Shown here in pieces: positions 26,390-35,483 of a DNA stretch of 64,000 nt. The position numbers and the translations under genes are program-made. The notes under the pieces are model-generated. The model did not search any database. It was not told the origin of the DNA and saw only the letters and a list, made by a program, of their open reading frames with translations. Origin of the DNA: CAYRYU01 sp964428355 (GTDB taxonomy: Bacteria > Muiribacteriota > Ozemobacteria > Ozemobacterales > Ozemobacteraceae). Location: NCBI GenBank assembly GCA_964428355.1, contig CAYRYU010000019.1, positions 1 to 64,000 of the forward strand, in the 5' to 3' direction. Numbering within the stretch: position 1 is the stretch's first letter; the number at the start of each line of letters is the position of its first letter.

Positions 26390-27241
26390 ATGAGCACCGA
26401 AAATCCGGACATTTCTGTACACATCATCGAGAGCGGGACCATGGAGGTCGACGGGGGGGCCGTCTTCGGGATCATCCCCAAGGTCATCTGGGAAAAACGC
26501 ATGAAACCGGATTCCAGAAACCGGGTAAGGCTTGGCATAAGACAAGTCCTCGTCAAGGGCCCCGACTTCCGGCTCCTGATCGACACCGGGGCTGGAACGA
26601 AACTTCCGCCAGACGCGCGCGGGGGATTCCGCCTTTCGGAATCGCGATCCTGGAGCGACAGGCTTTCCCCGTTCGGAGTCGGCCCGGATGAGATCACGCA
26701 CGTCGTCCTGACGCATCTCCATTTCGACCACGTGGGAGGTGCCTCGGAGTTCGACGCGGAAAGGAATTCCATCCTTCCGGCATTTCCGAACGCCGAGTTG
26801 TTCGTCGACAGGAACGAGTGGGCTTTCGGGCTTCAGTGTGACGAACGAAGCCGCGGCTCCTATCTCCTGAGGGACCTCCTCCCGCTTCAAGCGGCTGGGA
26901 AGGTTCGTTTTACCACCGGTGACCAGGAGATCATCGGAGGAGTCTCCACGGTGAGAACCGGCGGACATACCGCAGACCACCGGATGGTAGTGCTCCGGCA
27001 CCGCGGGCTCAGGATATTCTTCCCAGGAGACATCTGCCCGACCCGGCATCATCTCAATCCCGCCTGGCGTTCCGCCATCGATCTTTTCCCGCTCGAGTCC
27101 GAAAGGGCGCAAAGGAAGATGATCGAACAGGCATTGAAAGAGGATCACAGGATCGTGTTCTCCCACGATCCCGATGGCGGCTGGTACCGAATCACAGGAT
27201 CCCCGCGTTTTCCCCGGGCGGAGGGCGCCGATGCCCCCTGA
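26390..27241 (+). CDS. MBL-fold metallo-hydrolase
   Basis: This 283-residue protein of the metallo-beta-lactamase fold carries the metal-binding THLHFDHVGG motif, a later GGHTADH histidine and a FPGDICPT aspartate region, so a di-zinc or iron site is complete. The layout (IDTGAG before the HxHxDH motif) resembles the lactonase/hydrolase branch. The substrate is not predictable. It begins 72 bp after the DUF3084 gene and overlaps the lipid kinase by 11 bp. Confidence 0.85.
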   Translation: MSTENPDISVHIIESGTMEVDGGAVFGIIPKVIWEKRMKPDSRNRVRLGIRQVLVKGPDFRLLIDTGAGTKLPPDARGGFRLSESRSWSDRLSPFGVGPDEITHVVLTHLHFDHVGGASEFDAERNSILPAFPNAELFVDRNEWAFGLQCDERSRGSYLLRDLLPLQAAGKVRFTTGDQEIIGGVSTVRTGGHTADHRMVVLRHRGLRIFFPGDICPTRHHLNPAWRSAIDLFPLESERAQRKMIEQALKEDHRIVFSHDPDGGWYRITGSPRFPRAEGADAP

Positions 27242-28103
27242 ACGAATCTCGGTGCTCGTGAATCCGCTCTCGAGAACCCTCGATCGGGCAAGGCTGGATC
27301 GTGCGCTGGATCTTTTCAAAGGTTCATTCCCAACCGACCTCATCTGGACGGAGAATCCCGAGCACACACGCCGGCTGTGCGCGGAATTGGGGAAGCTGCC
27401 CCGGAGGCTCGTCGTGGTCTGCGGAGGGGATGGAAGCATCCTTGCCGCGGTCAATGGCCTTCCACCCGAAGGCCTCCTCGGGATCCTCCCCTCCGGAACC
27501 GCGAACGTCGTCGCCCGTGAGTTCGGGATTCCGCTCGACCTGGTCGAAGCGGCCAAGGTCTGCATCTGCGGAGCGATCAGGAGTTTCGATACCGGCGTCT
27601 TGGGCGACACACGTTTCATCATGTCCGCGGGAATCGGGTTCGACGCTCATGTGGCGGGTTCGGTTCCGAAACCGCTCAAGCGCATCCTCGGGCAGTTCGC
27701 GTACCATATAGAGACGATGCGCAAGTTGCCGACCTATCGCCCGCCACGGATAAGCGTCCGGATGAAGGACGGCAGAACCCTATACGGCGCTTTCGCCCTG
27801 TTCGCCAACCTCAGGCGGTACGGGGGCGGGATCTTCTTCGCTCCAGGAGCCAGGCCGGATGACGGCCTTCTCGACCTGGTCCTTTTCCGGGATCTCTCCT
27901 TCCGAAGTTTCTTGAAAGGCATCCATGGCGCATTCCTCAGGCGCGGGGTCCCCGCCGAGGTTGCGGAAACAATCAAAGGAACCGATTTCTCAGTTTTCTG
28001 CGACATGCCCACTCCCATCCAGCTCGACGGGGAGGTCTTCCCACCGATCACGAACGTCGGTGTCGGGGTCCGGCCTGGCGGGGTCCGGATCGTGGTCCCG
28101 TGA
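27231..28103 (+). CDS. YegS/diacylglycerol-kinase family lipid kinase
   Basis: A 290-residue protein with the catalytic CGGDGSILAAVNGL motif (the GGDGT loop in variant form) and LPSGTANVVAREFGI, both diagnostic of the diacylglycerol/sphingosine kinase superfamily. The C-terminal domain carries PDDGLLDLVLF and a QLDGE motif. It probably phosphorylates a lipid such as diacylglycerol at the membrane. The start ATG 27231 has GGAGGG five bases upstream and lies inside the MBL gene, so the pair is coupled. Confidence 0.88.
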   Translation: MPPERISVLVNPLSRTLDRARLDRALDLFKGSFPTDLIWTENPEHTRRLCAELGKLPRRLVVVCGGDGSILAAVNGLPPEGLLGILPSGTANVVAREFGIPLDLVEAAKVCICGAIRSFDTGVLGDTRFIMSAGIGFDAHVAGSVPKPLKRILGQFAYHIETMRKLPTYRPPRISVRMKDGRTLYGAFALFANLRRYGGGIFFAPGARPDDGLLDLVLFRDLSFRSFLKGIHGAFLRRGVPAEVAETIKGTDFSVFCDMPTPIQLDGEVFPPITNVGVGVRPGGVRIVVP

Positions 28104-28124
28104 AGGGTCAGGAATGAAAAACCG

Positions 28125-29513
28125 ATGAGCACCCTCTGGTATTTGATGAAAGCCGGATTTCTGGGAGGACTGGGGATCGGGACGATGGCGTTCATCTTCT
28201 TCCTGCTCCACCCAATGTGGTTCGAGGCCCGCTTCCGGGGAAGCTTCCGGGGACAGCGTGGCCGCCTTTCCTTCTTCCATTTTTTCGGGCTTCTGGAAAT
28301 CGCGGGAGAAGGAGGGGTATCCTCGAAACGCCTTCTTATCCGGTTCTGGAGATGGACGTGGCGCTTCCCCAGGCCGACGAAACCTCCTTCCCCCCCTCCA
28401 GGCGCACCGAAAGCAGATAAGCCCGTTGAACGGGTCGCCCGGCCTTTCGAAGGAGACTCGAGCCCCACGACGGGGCGAATGTGCCCGAAAAGCCAGGACG
28501 AACCGCAGGATGCGGCAGTGTCGGGCCAGGGCCACGGATGGCCCGTCCTTGGCCCGACGGGCGCAGTCCCTGAGGGAACCCCACCACCTTCTCCAAAGGC
28601 TTCGAAGACGGACGGGAAGGTGGAGAAAGCTCCGGAAGCCAGGTCACCTGACGAAAAACCCGGGACCGTACCATCCGTTTTTGCCCCCCCTAAGCCACTT
28701 CCCAGAGGCCTTCCGGGTGAGATAACCGAGATCCCCCGGTCGGTTCAGAAGAGCGTGACGGGCCCCGTTCCCCCACTCCCGTCCACCAATACTCCGGCCC
28801 TTTCCGGTCCCTCCGAACCTTTCGGCGCAAAGCCAGCCTCCGGGCTTCCACCCCAGTCCCCCACTGACGACAAAGTTCCCGGGGCGCCTCAACCGATTCT
28901 ACCGCCGGCAGGTGAGACTCCGTCGGGCTTTTCATCGGAGACCCGGCCCCCTGCCCCCCCTCCTTCACCGCCGCCGCCTCCACCTCCGCCTCCGCCCGAG
29001 GAGCCGGGAAAAACGGGAGGTGAACCAGGCTCATCGGAACCGGGCGGATTCCGTCAGACCCTCCGTCGCATCCGCAAGAAGATCAGCCAATGGTACAAAA
29101 AGGGGAAATTCTACTACAAGCAGGGGAAGAACATCTGGGGAAGGGTGTCGCCCATGACGTGGCGCCTTTTCGACCGTATGAAACGTGGCGTATTCCTTTC
29201 GGATCCCAGGTTGAGGCTCAGATACGGCTTTTCCGACCCCTTTGTCACGGGAATGGCCCATGGAATGGCTTGCCAGGCGGCTGGAATGCTCCTTCCGCTG
29301 GGGGTCACCTTCGAACCGATTCCCTCCTTCCCTCCGGGGACACCTTATGTACGCGGAAGTCTGCGGTTCCGGATCGCCCCCTGGCGGATGGCATGGAGCT
29401 TCTTTGCATTCATGGCCGAACCTGAACTCTGGAAGGGCCTCTGGGATCTGGGGAAATGGTGGAGAAACCGGAAGAAGAAGCCGGAGGTGCCGCCCGAACC
29501 CCCGAAAAAGTGA
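28125..29513 (+). CDS. DUF2953-like membrane protein with a large Pro-rich insertion
   Basis: The 462-residue protein has an N-terminal transmembrane helix (about 8-30), a short beta-rich segment, then about 240 residues of Pro/Ser/Gly/Thr-rich low-complexity sequence including a near-uninterrupted proline run near 280-292. The C-terminal part has YGFSDPFVTGMAHG and VRGSLRFRIAPWRM, which match the GDPa.TG..yG and final beta-strand signatures of DUF2953 (B. subtilis YtfI). The next gene is ytfJ-like, the same neighbour as in Bacillus, which supports the assignment. The Pro-rich insertion separates the helix from the domain and may span or fill the periplasm. Confidence 0.68.
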   Translation: MSTLWYLMKAGFLGGLGIGTMAFIFFLLHPMWFEARFRGSFRGQRGRLSFFHFFGLLEIAGEGGVSSKRLLIRFWRWTWRFPRPTKPPSPPPGAPKADKPVERVARPFEGDSSPTTGRMCPKSQDEPQDAAVSGQGHGWPVLGPTGAVPEGTPPPSPKASKTDGKVEKAPEARSPDEKPGTVPSVFAPPKPLPRGLPGEITEIPRSVQKSVTGPVPPLPSTNTPALSGPSEPFGAKPASGLPPQSPTDDKVPGAPQPILPPAGETPSGFSSETRPPAPPPSPPPPPPPPPPEEPGKTGGEPGSSEPGGFRQTLRRIRKKISQWYKKGKFYYKQGKNIWGRVSPMTWRLFDRMKRGVFLSDPRLRLRYGFSDPFVTGMAHGMACQAAGMLLPLGVTFEPIPSFPPGTPYVRGSLRFRIAPWRMAWSFFAFMAEPELWKGLWDLGKWWRNRKKKPEVPPEPPKK

Positions 29514-29538
29514 TTCCCCCGCGGCGGGATGTTTTGAA

Positions 29539-29567
29539 TTTACTTTTCGACGGACTTCATTTAAAGT
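29539..29567 (+). promoter_or_regulatory. Candidate sigma-70 promoter for the ytfJ-like gene
   Basis: TTTACT at 29539-29544 and TAAAGT at 29562-29567 are separated by 17 bases and lie 27 bp before the start codon, in a locally AT-rich stretch after the DUF2953 gene. The match to TTGACA/TATAAT is moderate. Confidence 0.4.
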
Positions 29568-29594
29568 ATCCCATGACGTTCAGGAGGACCTAGT

Positions 29595-30011
29595 ATGGGA
29601 ATCGACTCTCTAATCAAAACCGTTCTTTCAGAATTGCAGGTTGCGATCAATTCCAAGACCGTGATCGGGGACCCCATTTCCGTCCAGAACTGGACGGTGA
29701 TTCCGGTCACCAAGGTTTCCTTCGGCTTCGGTGCGGGTGGCGGCCAGGGCAAGAAGGATTCCAACGACTTCGGCGGCGGTTCGGGAGGCGGTGCCACCAT
29801 CGAGCCCACCGCATTCATCGCGGTCAACCCCAACGAGGTGAAGCTTTTTTCCCTCAAGGGCAAAGAAACCGTCTGGGAAAAGATCCTGAACGTCGAGACT
29901 GCGGAGAAGATCTACCAGAAAATCATGGGAATCAAGGAGGAAAACGGCGCGGCCAAGCAAGAAACCACCTCCCCCCAACCCGCTTCACCAGGCGAACCCC
30001 AGAAGGGGTGA
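29595..30011 (+). CDS. ytfJ: GerW/YtfJ family protein
   Basis: This 138-residue protein has the PF09579 (Spore_YtfJ/GerW) layout: an opening helix, the NSKTVIGDPI and GDGTVIIPVTKV-like stretch (here NWTVIPVTKVSFGFGAGG), a glycine-rich loop, and PTAFIAVNPNEVKLF. In Bacillus it is a sporulation protein, but homologues occur widely in non-sporulators, where the role is unknown. A perfect AGGAGG lies seven bases before ATG 29595. The pairing with the DUF2953 protein upstream is the conserved one. The C-terminus is a short Pro/Ser tail. Confidence 0.88.
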   Translation: MGIDSLIKTVLSELQVAINSKTVIGDPISVQNWTVIPVTKVSFGFGAGGGQGKKDSNDFGGGSGGGATIEPTAFIAVNPNEVKLFSLKGKETVWEKILNVETAEKIYQKIMGIKEENGAAKQETTSPQPASPGEPQKG

Positions 30012-30119
30012 GCGGGCGAACCTTGTCGGGGCGCAATCTATCGGTCACGGGGAGATTGCCGGGAGGCTTCGTTTCGAACGGCGAGCGGGGAAAATTTCCT
30101 GTTGCCCGTTCTGGATCTA

Positions 30120-30128
30120 TGCTATAAT
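30120..30128 (+). promoter_or_regulatory. Extended -10 promoter before the cNMP-CpaE gene
   Basis: TGCTATAAT at 30120-30128 is a perfect extended -10 element (TGnTATAAT). Upstream TTGCCC (30102-30107, spacing 15) is a weak -35. The expected start site near 30135 would give a short leader before ATG 30170. Confidence 0.6.
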
Positions 30129-30169
30129 GACCGCGCTTTGAAAAGACTATGTCATTGGAGAAGGAAAAG

Positions 30170-31390
30170 ATGGACGTCAGCTTGTTGAAGGGAATTGCCC
30201 TGTTCGAGGGGCTCGAGGAGTCCGACCTCAAGAAAATCGCTTCGATCATCAAGGAACGGGACGTCCCGAAGGGTACGATGCTTTTCCAGGAAGGCGATCC
30301 GGGAGACGCTTTCTATCTCCTCAAAAAGGGCGGAGTCGAGCTTCTCAAGAAGGAAGGCGGCAAGGAAAAGGTCGTCAACTCCATCGAAGATTCCGACAAG
30401 AGCAACTTTTTCGGCGAGATGGCCCTGGTCGAGGGTGTACCGCGGACCGCCTCCATCCGGACCTCCAAAGACTCCAGTCTCATGGTGATCTCGAAAACCG
30501 ATTTCGACATGATGTTGCGGCTGAACTCGTTCATCGCCCTTCGCATCATGGGCGCCCTTTCCAAGCGCGTCCGGGCGGGGGTCAGTGAGCGGACCGCCGA
30601 AGCCAAGGCCGGCAAGGTCGCCTGCGTTTTCAGCCCCAAGAGCGGCGCAGGGAAGAGCGTTTTCGCGGCCAATGTCGCCACCGGGCTGGCGAAACTGGCC
30701 GGTGCGAAGGTGCTCCTCGTCGACCTGGATCTCCAGTTCGGTGACCAGGCTTTCCAGCTCGATCTGAAGCCCAAACGGACGATCGCGGACCTGGTCGAGT
30801 CACCCACCGACAAGTTCGACGTTCTCCGCGAGTATCTCGTCGAGCACAAGACCGGTTTTTCTGTGCTGCCCGCCCCCATCAAGCCTGAGCAGTCCGAAAT
30901 GATCAACTCGACGCATCTGCGTCAGATACTCGATCTGACCAGGAAGTATTTCGACTACATCATCCTGGACACCCACTCCCTCTTCCAGGATCTCACCATC
31001 AACGCCATGGACATCGCCGATTTCATCATGCTGCTGATGCTTCCCAACATGAACCACATCAAGGCCATGCACATGTGCCTCAAGGTCATGGAAAACCTCA
31101 AATACCCGCCCGAAAAGACCAAGATCATCCTCAACCGCGAAGGCTGCCAATTCAGCCGGACACGCGAGGAGATCGAAGGTGCCCTCAAACGCAAGGTGGA
31201 CTTCAGGCTGGCCGACGACTGGGCCAACGTAAGCAAGCTCGGCGACAGCCAGCAGACCATCTTCGAAGTGGAAAGCGATTCGAGCTACCGCGACGCCCTG
31301 ACAGGGATTCTCGAGGCGGTTACCGGAAAATCGCTCCAGGCGAAGAAGGGCAAGACCATCATGGGAGCCATCAAGGGGTGGTTCGGCTGA
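30170..31390 (+). CDS. Fusion of a cyclic-nucleotide-binding domain with a CpaE/MinD-like ATPase
   Basis: Residues 1-125 form a CRP-type cNMP-binding domain with a phosphate-binding cassette FGEMALVEGVPRTASI (81-96) in which the key Glu and Arg are kept. Residues 148-380 form a ParA/MinD/CpaE ATPase with the deviant Walker A SPKSGAGKS (155-163, signature Lys157) and VDLDLQFGD, most like CpaE, which helps localise Flp/Tad pilus secretion systems. There is no DNA-binding domain. The start is ATG 30170, not 30149, because GGAGAAGGA lies just upstream and the domain starts there. The gene ends at a strong terminator, and no pilus genes are adjacent. The likely reading is nucleotide-second-messenger control of an ATPase positioning protein. 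Confidence 0.85.
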   Translation: MDVSLLKGIALFEGLEESDLKKIASIIKERDVPKGTMLFQEGDPGDAFYLLKKGGVELLKKEGGKEKVVNSIEDSDKSNFFGEMALVEGVPRTASIRTSKDSSLMVISKTDFDMMLRLNSFIALRIMGALSKRVRAGVSERTAEAKAGKVACVFSPKSGAGKSVFAANVATGLAKLAGAKVLLVDLDLQFGDQAFQLDLKPKRTIADLVESPTDKFDVLREYLVEHKTGFSVLPAPIKPEQSEMINSTHLRQILDLTRKYFDYIILDTHSLFQDLTINAMDIADFIMLLMLPNMNHIKAMHMCLKVMENLKYPPEKTKIILNREGCQFSRTREEIEGALKRKVDFRLADDWANVSKLGDSQQTIFEVESDSSYRDALTGILEAVTGKSLQAKKGKTIMGAIKGWFG

Positions 31391-31413
31391 AGATCTCACC
31401 CCCCGGGAAATCG

Positions 31414-31439
31414 AAAACCCGCCCTCCTGGGCGGGTTTT
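31414..31439. terminator. Strong rho-independent terminator (bidirectional)
   Basis: A perfect 11-bp stem (31414-31424 with 31429-31439), a four-base loop TCCT, and a T-run on the plus strand. The stem starts with AAAA, so it also terminates minus-strand transcription. It lies between the cNMP-CpaE gene and the converging tectonin pseudogene. Confidence 0.9.
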
Positions 31440-31468
31440 TCATTTCCCGTATCCTTGTCGGTTCCGGC

Positions 31469-34400
31469 TCAGAACCAGCTGCAGAACTCTTTCCAGCCGT
31501 CTTCAAAGGCATTCTTGATGGCGTTTCCGGCCTTGTCGAAGCCCACCCCGATCTGGTTCCCGATGTAGATGAACCCATTGGCGACGTTGATGCCGAACTT
31601 CTTCGCCTCGGCCCCGACCGTTTCACCAAGCTTCTCGAAGGTCTTTCCGATCACCACCCCGGTGTCCTTGATCGTTTCGCCGGTCCTCTTGGCGATCTCG
31701 GCGGCTTCCCTGGCCCTCGCTTCCGCGAATTTCGCGGTTTCCTTTCCCACGTCCTCGAAGAACTTGCCGATGTTCTTGCCAAAATCGATGATCCGGCTGC
31801 CTACCTCGTTCTTCATGAACCCGACGATGGTCTTCCCGATCTCCAAACCCTTCTTCAGGTCGAGCTTCCCGGGCACGGTGAAACCCAGGTCTTTCCCGAG
31901 GATGCGACATGCGATGCGGGGCCCGGGGATTTCCCCCATGGCAAGGTCGTCGAGGGTGGGCGTGACCAGGATTTCCTTCATGCTGAAGATGTTTCCCGAT
32001 ATGAACCTGATGACCTGGCCCACCCCGGGAACGTTCCTGACCTCGTCCAGAACGTCCTCCGTGATCTTTCCCACGTAAGGAGCTTCGATGTCCCCCCGCA
32101 TGAAAGTCTTGGAAGCGGATTTCATGGTGAACGAAACTTTGGGGATGATTCCGAAGCCTTCCATGCCGATTCCCATGATTCCCCCACCTTTCCGGAAAGG
32201 CATAGGTAGTAGGATTCCTTTTGCATCTTCATCAGCGCGTCGAACCGGACCCCGGGAATGTTGACCTGGCCGGTGATGAAAGCGTGGGCGGAGAACGTCG
32301 GGGGAGCGCCTTCATCCCCGAGGACCTCCATATCGAGATATGGGCAATCATCCTTGGTTCCTGCTTTCCCATCGGGACCAAGCCCGGTCACCTCGAGGGG
32401 GCCGAGATGGAACCGCGAGATGAACCCTTTTGCGTAAAAGCCCTTGTCAACGATTCCCGGATATCCACCATTCCCACGTCCGCATCCGCGATGTTCAGCT
32501 TCCCTCGGATCGTGACTCCCTCCTTCAGATTCAAGGCGGGATTGGAAGTTTTCGCGATGGTGAACTCGGCATCGTTGACCCTGATGATATCGATGGGGAT
32601 GTTTGCGGACCCGGGGTCGGGCAGCTTCACGGCCTTGGCCGACTGCCGCATCAGCTCAACCACCGCGTTGATGATGTCCCGGAGGCTGAGCTGGTCAATC
32701 GCCCCGCTGAGGGCTGAAACCGCGACGGGAGAAGTGAAGGAGAGCCCGGCTTTCAGCGTCAAGGTTCGGCCGAAGTCGATTACCCCCTTCAGGAAGATCC
32801 CGGCATCCAATCCGATCTGACCGGACAATTCAAGCCCCCTTATGGACAGGCCCTTGATGCCAAATGGGTTCCTCCACTCCCCGGGAATGGACGCGGTAAC
32901 GGTGAAGCCCGTGAACCTTTCTCCGAAGAGGCCAGGGAGATCGATCTGGAGCCCAAGCCCGTCCAGGTGTATGCTCTCGGAGAGCTTGATGTCGATCTTT
33001 CCAAGGAAAGCAGGTTTCAGACCGTTCAGTTCGAACTCGACATCCCGGATGGTCAAACCCGGAGGAAGGATTTTCGAGTTGATCCCGCTCTGGAAGCTTG
33101 CCCGGATCCTCAGGGATTCGGTCGGAAGCTTCGGTCTCGTTCCCGTCACAATCAGAGTCTCGGCCGAGCCTCCGACGGCCTTGAAGAAATCCCTCAAACC
33201 CTTTACATCCTGCGGCCGGCTGCCGAAAACGAACCCGGTTCCCTCTTCGAAGAGGATCCGGCCCGAGTCGATCGCGGTTTTCGCGGCAATCTCGTTCCGG
33301 ACTCCGGGGGGAAGGTCCTGGAAGGTATAGGAATGAGCCTTGGGAGAATAAACCAGAATGAATTTGTCGGTAACGAGTGTTTTCAGGGGTTCCCTCGAGA
33401 AGAGCCCCGTTTTCGTCATTGCCTCCTTGCTCGGGAAGAAGACCACCCCTGGAAACAAGCCTTCCGTCGTGTTCCGGACGAAGGCGAAGAACTTCCCCGG
33501 AAAGTTCCCGATGTCCTCGAATCTCGGAAAAGCGATCGAGGCTTCTCCGGAGATGCAGAGCCAGGGATCCGGGGTGGTGCCCCAGGAGAAGGTTGCGTTC
33601 GTGATATCAGCTTTTTTGATGCATGTGGCAAGCTCGAATCCGGGGAGAGACGTCACATCGAGCTTGTCAGGAGAAATCTTCCCGAGAGCGATTGCGATCT
33701 TCGAAAAATCGTAGGACGATTTTCGCGACACGAGCGATCCCTCCACCGGCTTGGTGGGAACGATGAAGAGGCTTTCGGAAGCCTTGGCACCGACGGGGAA
33801 GGCGGGTTCGGAAGCCTTTCCCCAGCCCCCGATCTTTTCTTCGAGTTCCCTGGTCATCGAGGAGGTATCGGTGGGAGGAACGAAGGAAAGGTCGAGCTTG
33901 GGCTGGGAAACCGGCTGGGCATACTCGAAAACGAAGTACCCACCCGCATACTTCCTTCCGGACTGGTCGGTAACCAGGATGTTCATTTCATTCATCCGGT
34001 TGGCGACGAACTGGATTTCGAAGGTCTCATCGGCCCCGAGGGCGGAAATGCCTCCGTGATACCAGAAGGTCTTCGTCTTGAAGCGCTTTGACAGGAACAT
34101 TCCGTCAGGAGTCCGAAAACAGACTTCCTCGCGGAGATTTCCCGGCGACACAAGGGGGGTGATGGTAAAGGTTTCGAAAAACCCCGGGTTGTCGCAGGTG
34201 GTTTTCTACTCCCACCCGGGATTGTTGACCGAGAAATACTTCCCCGTACTCGAGTTCTTCAGGTGTATGGCCTTACCTCCGGCGAAGGGAGAGAGGTCTT
34301 CCCTGAACCGCCAGACAGACTTGTCGGATGAAACCGCCCAGGCGGCGCCATCGGCTCCGACCGAGAGGGCCAGGAATGAACATCCAGGTTCCTGGGGAAT

Positions 34401-35060
34401 GGGCTTCCATCCAAAAAGAGATCGGAAAACCTGACCAGCATTGTCGAGGATGAAACGGGAGGAGCTCCCAATCCCGATGTCCCAGGCGAATCCCCCGAAC
34501 CCAGTCCATTTCTTCTCCTGGGGATTCCAGAAGTCGGGTTCGTGGGAATCGGTGACGGCAACTGGCTTCCCGCCAGCGTCAACGTCCACACACAATGCCT
34601 TGATCCCTGGGTAGGGCTCCCAATCGCCCTTCGGTTGGTTCAATCGGTAGACCTGGTTGTCCTGGCCAACGATGAAAACGGAACCGTCCATCCCCACTCC
34701 GATATCGATGGCTTTGGGTCCGTTGCCCCGACCGCGATGCCAGATGGCCCCGTCCTGGCAGATGAACCAGGGGGCTCCATCCGGGCCAAGATCCACCCGG
34801 GCAACATGGTTCTCAGGCTTGATTTCCCACCTTCGGGATTGGGGATCCCAGGAGTAGGCCCGGGTATTTTCGCCTACAACCCAAGCGGTGCCTCCAGGTC
34901 CGGCACCGACGTCCAGGGCTTTCACCCCCGGGAGCTTTTCCCAACCCCCGGCAGATGCGGACGGTGAATCCCCAAGAAGAAAAAGTTGCAGAAGACCAAC
35001 GAAAAGCAAAAGGGCCTTGTTCGAACAAGTTTTTGTGAAAGTTTTACCTTTGTTTCCCAT
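31469..35060 (-). pseudogene. Large secreted tectonin-repeat protein gene broken by one stop and two frameshifts
   Basis: Starting at ATG 35060 (GGAGGAG upstream) there is a signal peptide (about 37 residues) and tectonin beta-propeller-like repeats (GPGGTAWVVG, DLGPDGAPWFICQDG, GVGMDGSVFIVGQD, SVGADGAAWAVSS). Then comes a beta-trefoil-like domain opening IHLKNSSTGKYFSV. That domain is cut by an in-frame TAG (34206-34208) and continues past it in the same frame (ETFTI, RTPDGMFLS). A long beta-rich region follows, with a one-base deletion at the CCCGG run near 32456-32460 and another at the C5 run near 32180-32184. Restoring single bases joins all parts into about 1200 residues ending in amphipathic helices and a CSWF end. 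Either it is a decaying gene, or the two homopolymer shifts are sequencing errors on top of a real stop. Confidence 0.75.
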
Positions 35061-35102
35061 GGATTGCGCCACTCCTCCCATGTCCGTCTTTTAGTCTTCG
35101 TT

Positions 35103-35411
35103 CTAACAAATGCAACTCTTCTGCCAATCCCAAGAATTTCGGGCCTGAGAATCAACCCGGATCTCCGTACCGCAACTTTCTTCGGGCGGATCGCCCATGA
35201 TCTCCGCCCACGATTCGCCGATTACGAGCGGGAATCGTATGCCAAGAACTTCGGCGACCCGGGATGCCTTTTCCAGCTTGGGTGTCTGGGGCCCCGAACC
35301 AATGTGGACTGCAATATCCGGCTCCGGAACCAGGGGTACAAACTCTTGCATCAAGGCGGGAGCCGAGTCGACCCTGTCCGAGACCGGGAGCGCACCTACA
35401 TCTTCCAGCAT
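35103..35411 (-). CDS. Small unrecognised open frame, possibly a gene remnant
   Basis: The frame encodes about 102 residues of natural-looking composition (for example PDIAVHIGSGPQTPKLE and IRFPLVIGESWAEI), unlike the Arg/His-rich frames that are antisense noise here. Similar-looking sequence continues about 15 codons upstream of the ATG to a TAG near 35456, with no good start codon or ribosome binding site, so the 5' end may be lost. It lies 72 bp downstream of the GNAT gene and just upstream of the tectonin pseudogene. I do not recognise the family. Confidence 0.35.
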   Translation of the reverse strand: MLEDVGALPVSDRVDSAPALMQEFVPLVPEPDIAVHIGSGPQTPKLEKASRVAEVLGIRFPLVIGESWAEIMGDPPEESCGTEIRVDSQARNSWDWQKSCIC

Positions 35412-35483
35412 CCTGCTGAGGGAAATGATAGGAAGATTCCGGACTTCTTCCTAGTGAAGGCCCGTTTGGGAAGGAAAAACACC

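Noticed and set aside
34206..34208. Reassignment of TAG as a sense codon
   Set aside because: TAG ends several intact genes here (glycosyltransferase, DUF3084, GNAT), so the TAG in the tectonin gene is a true stop.
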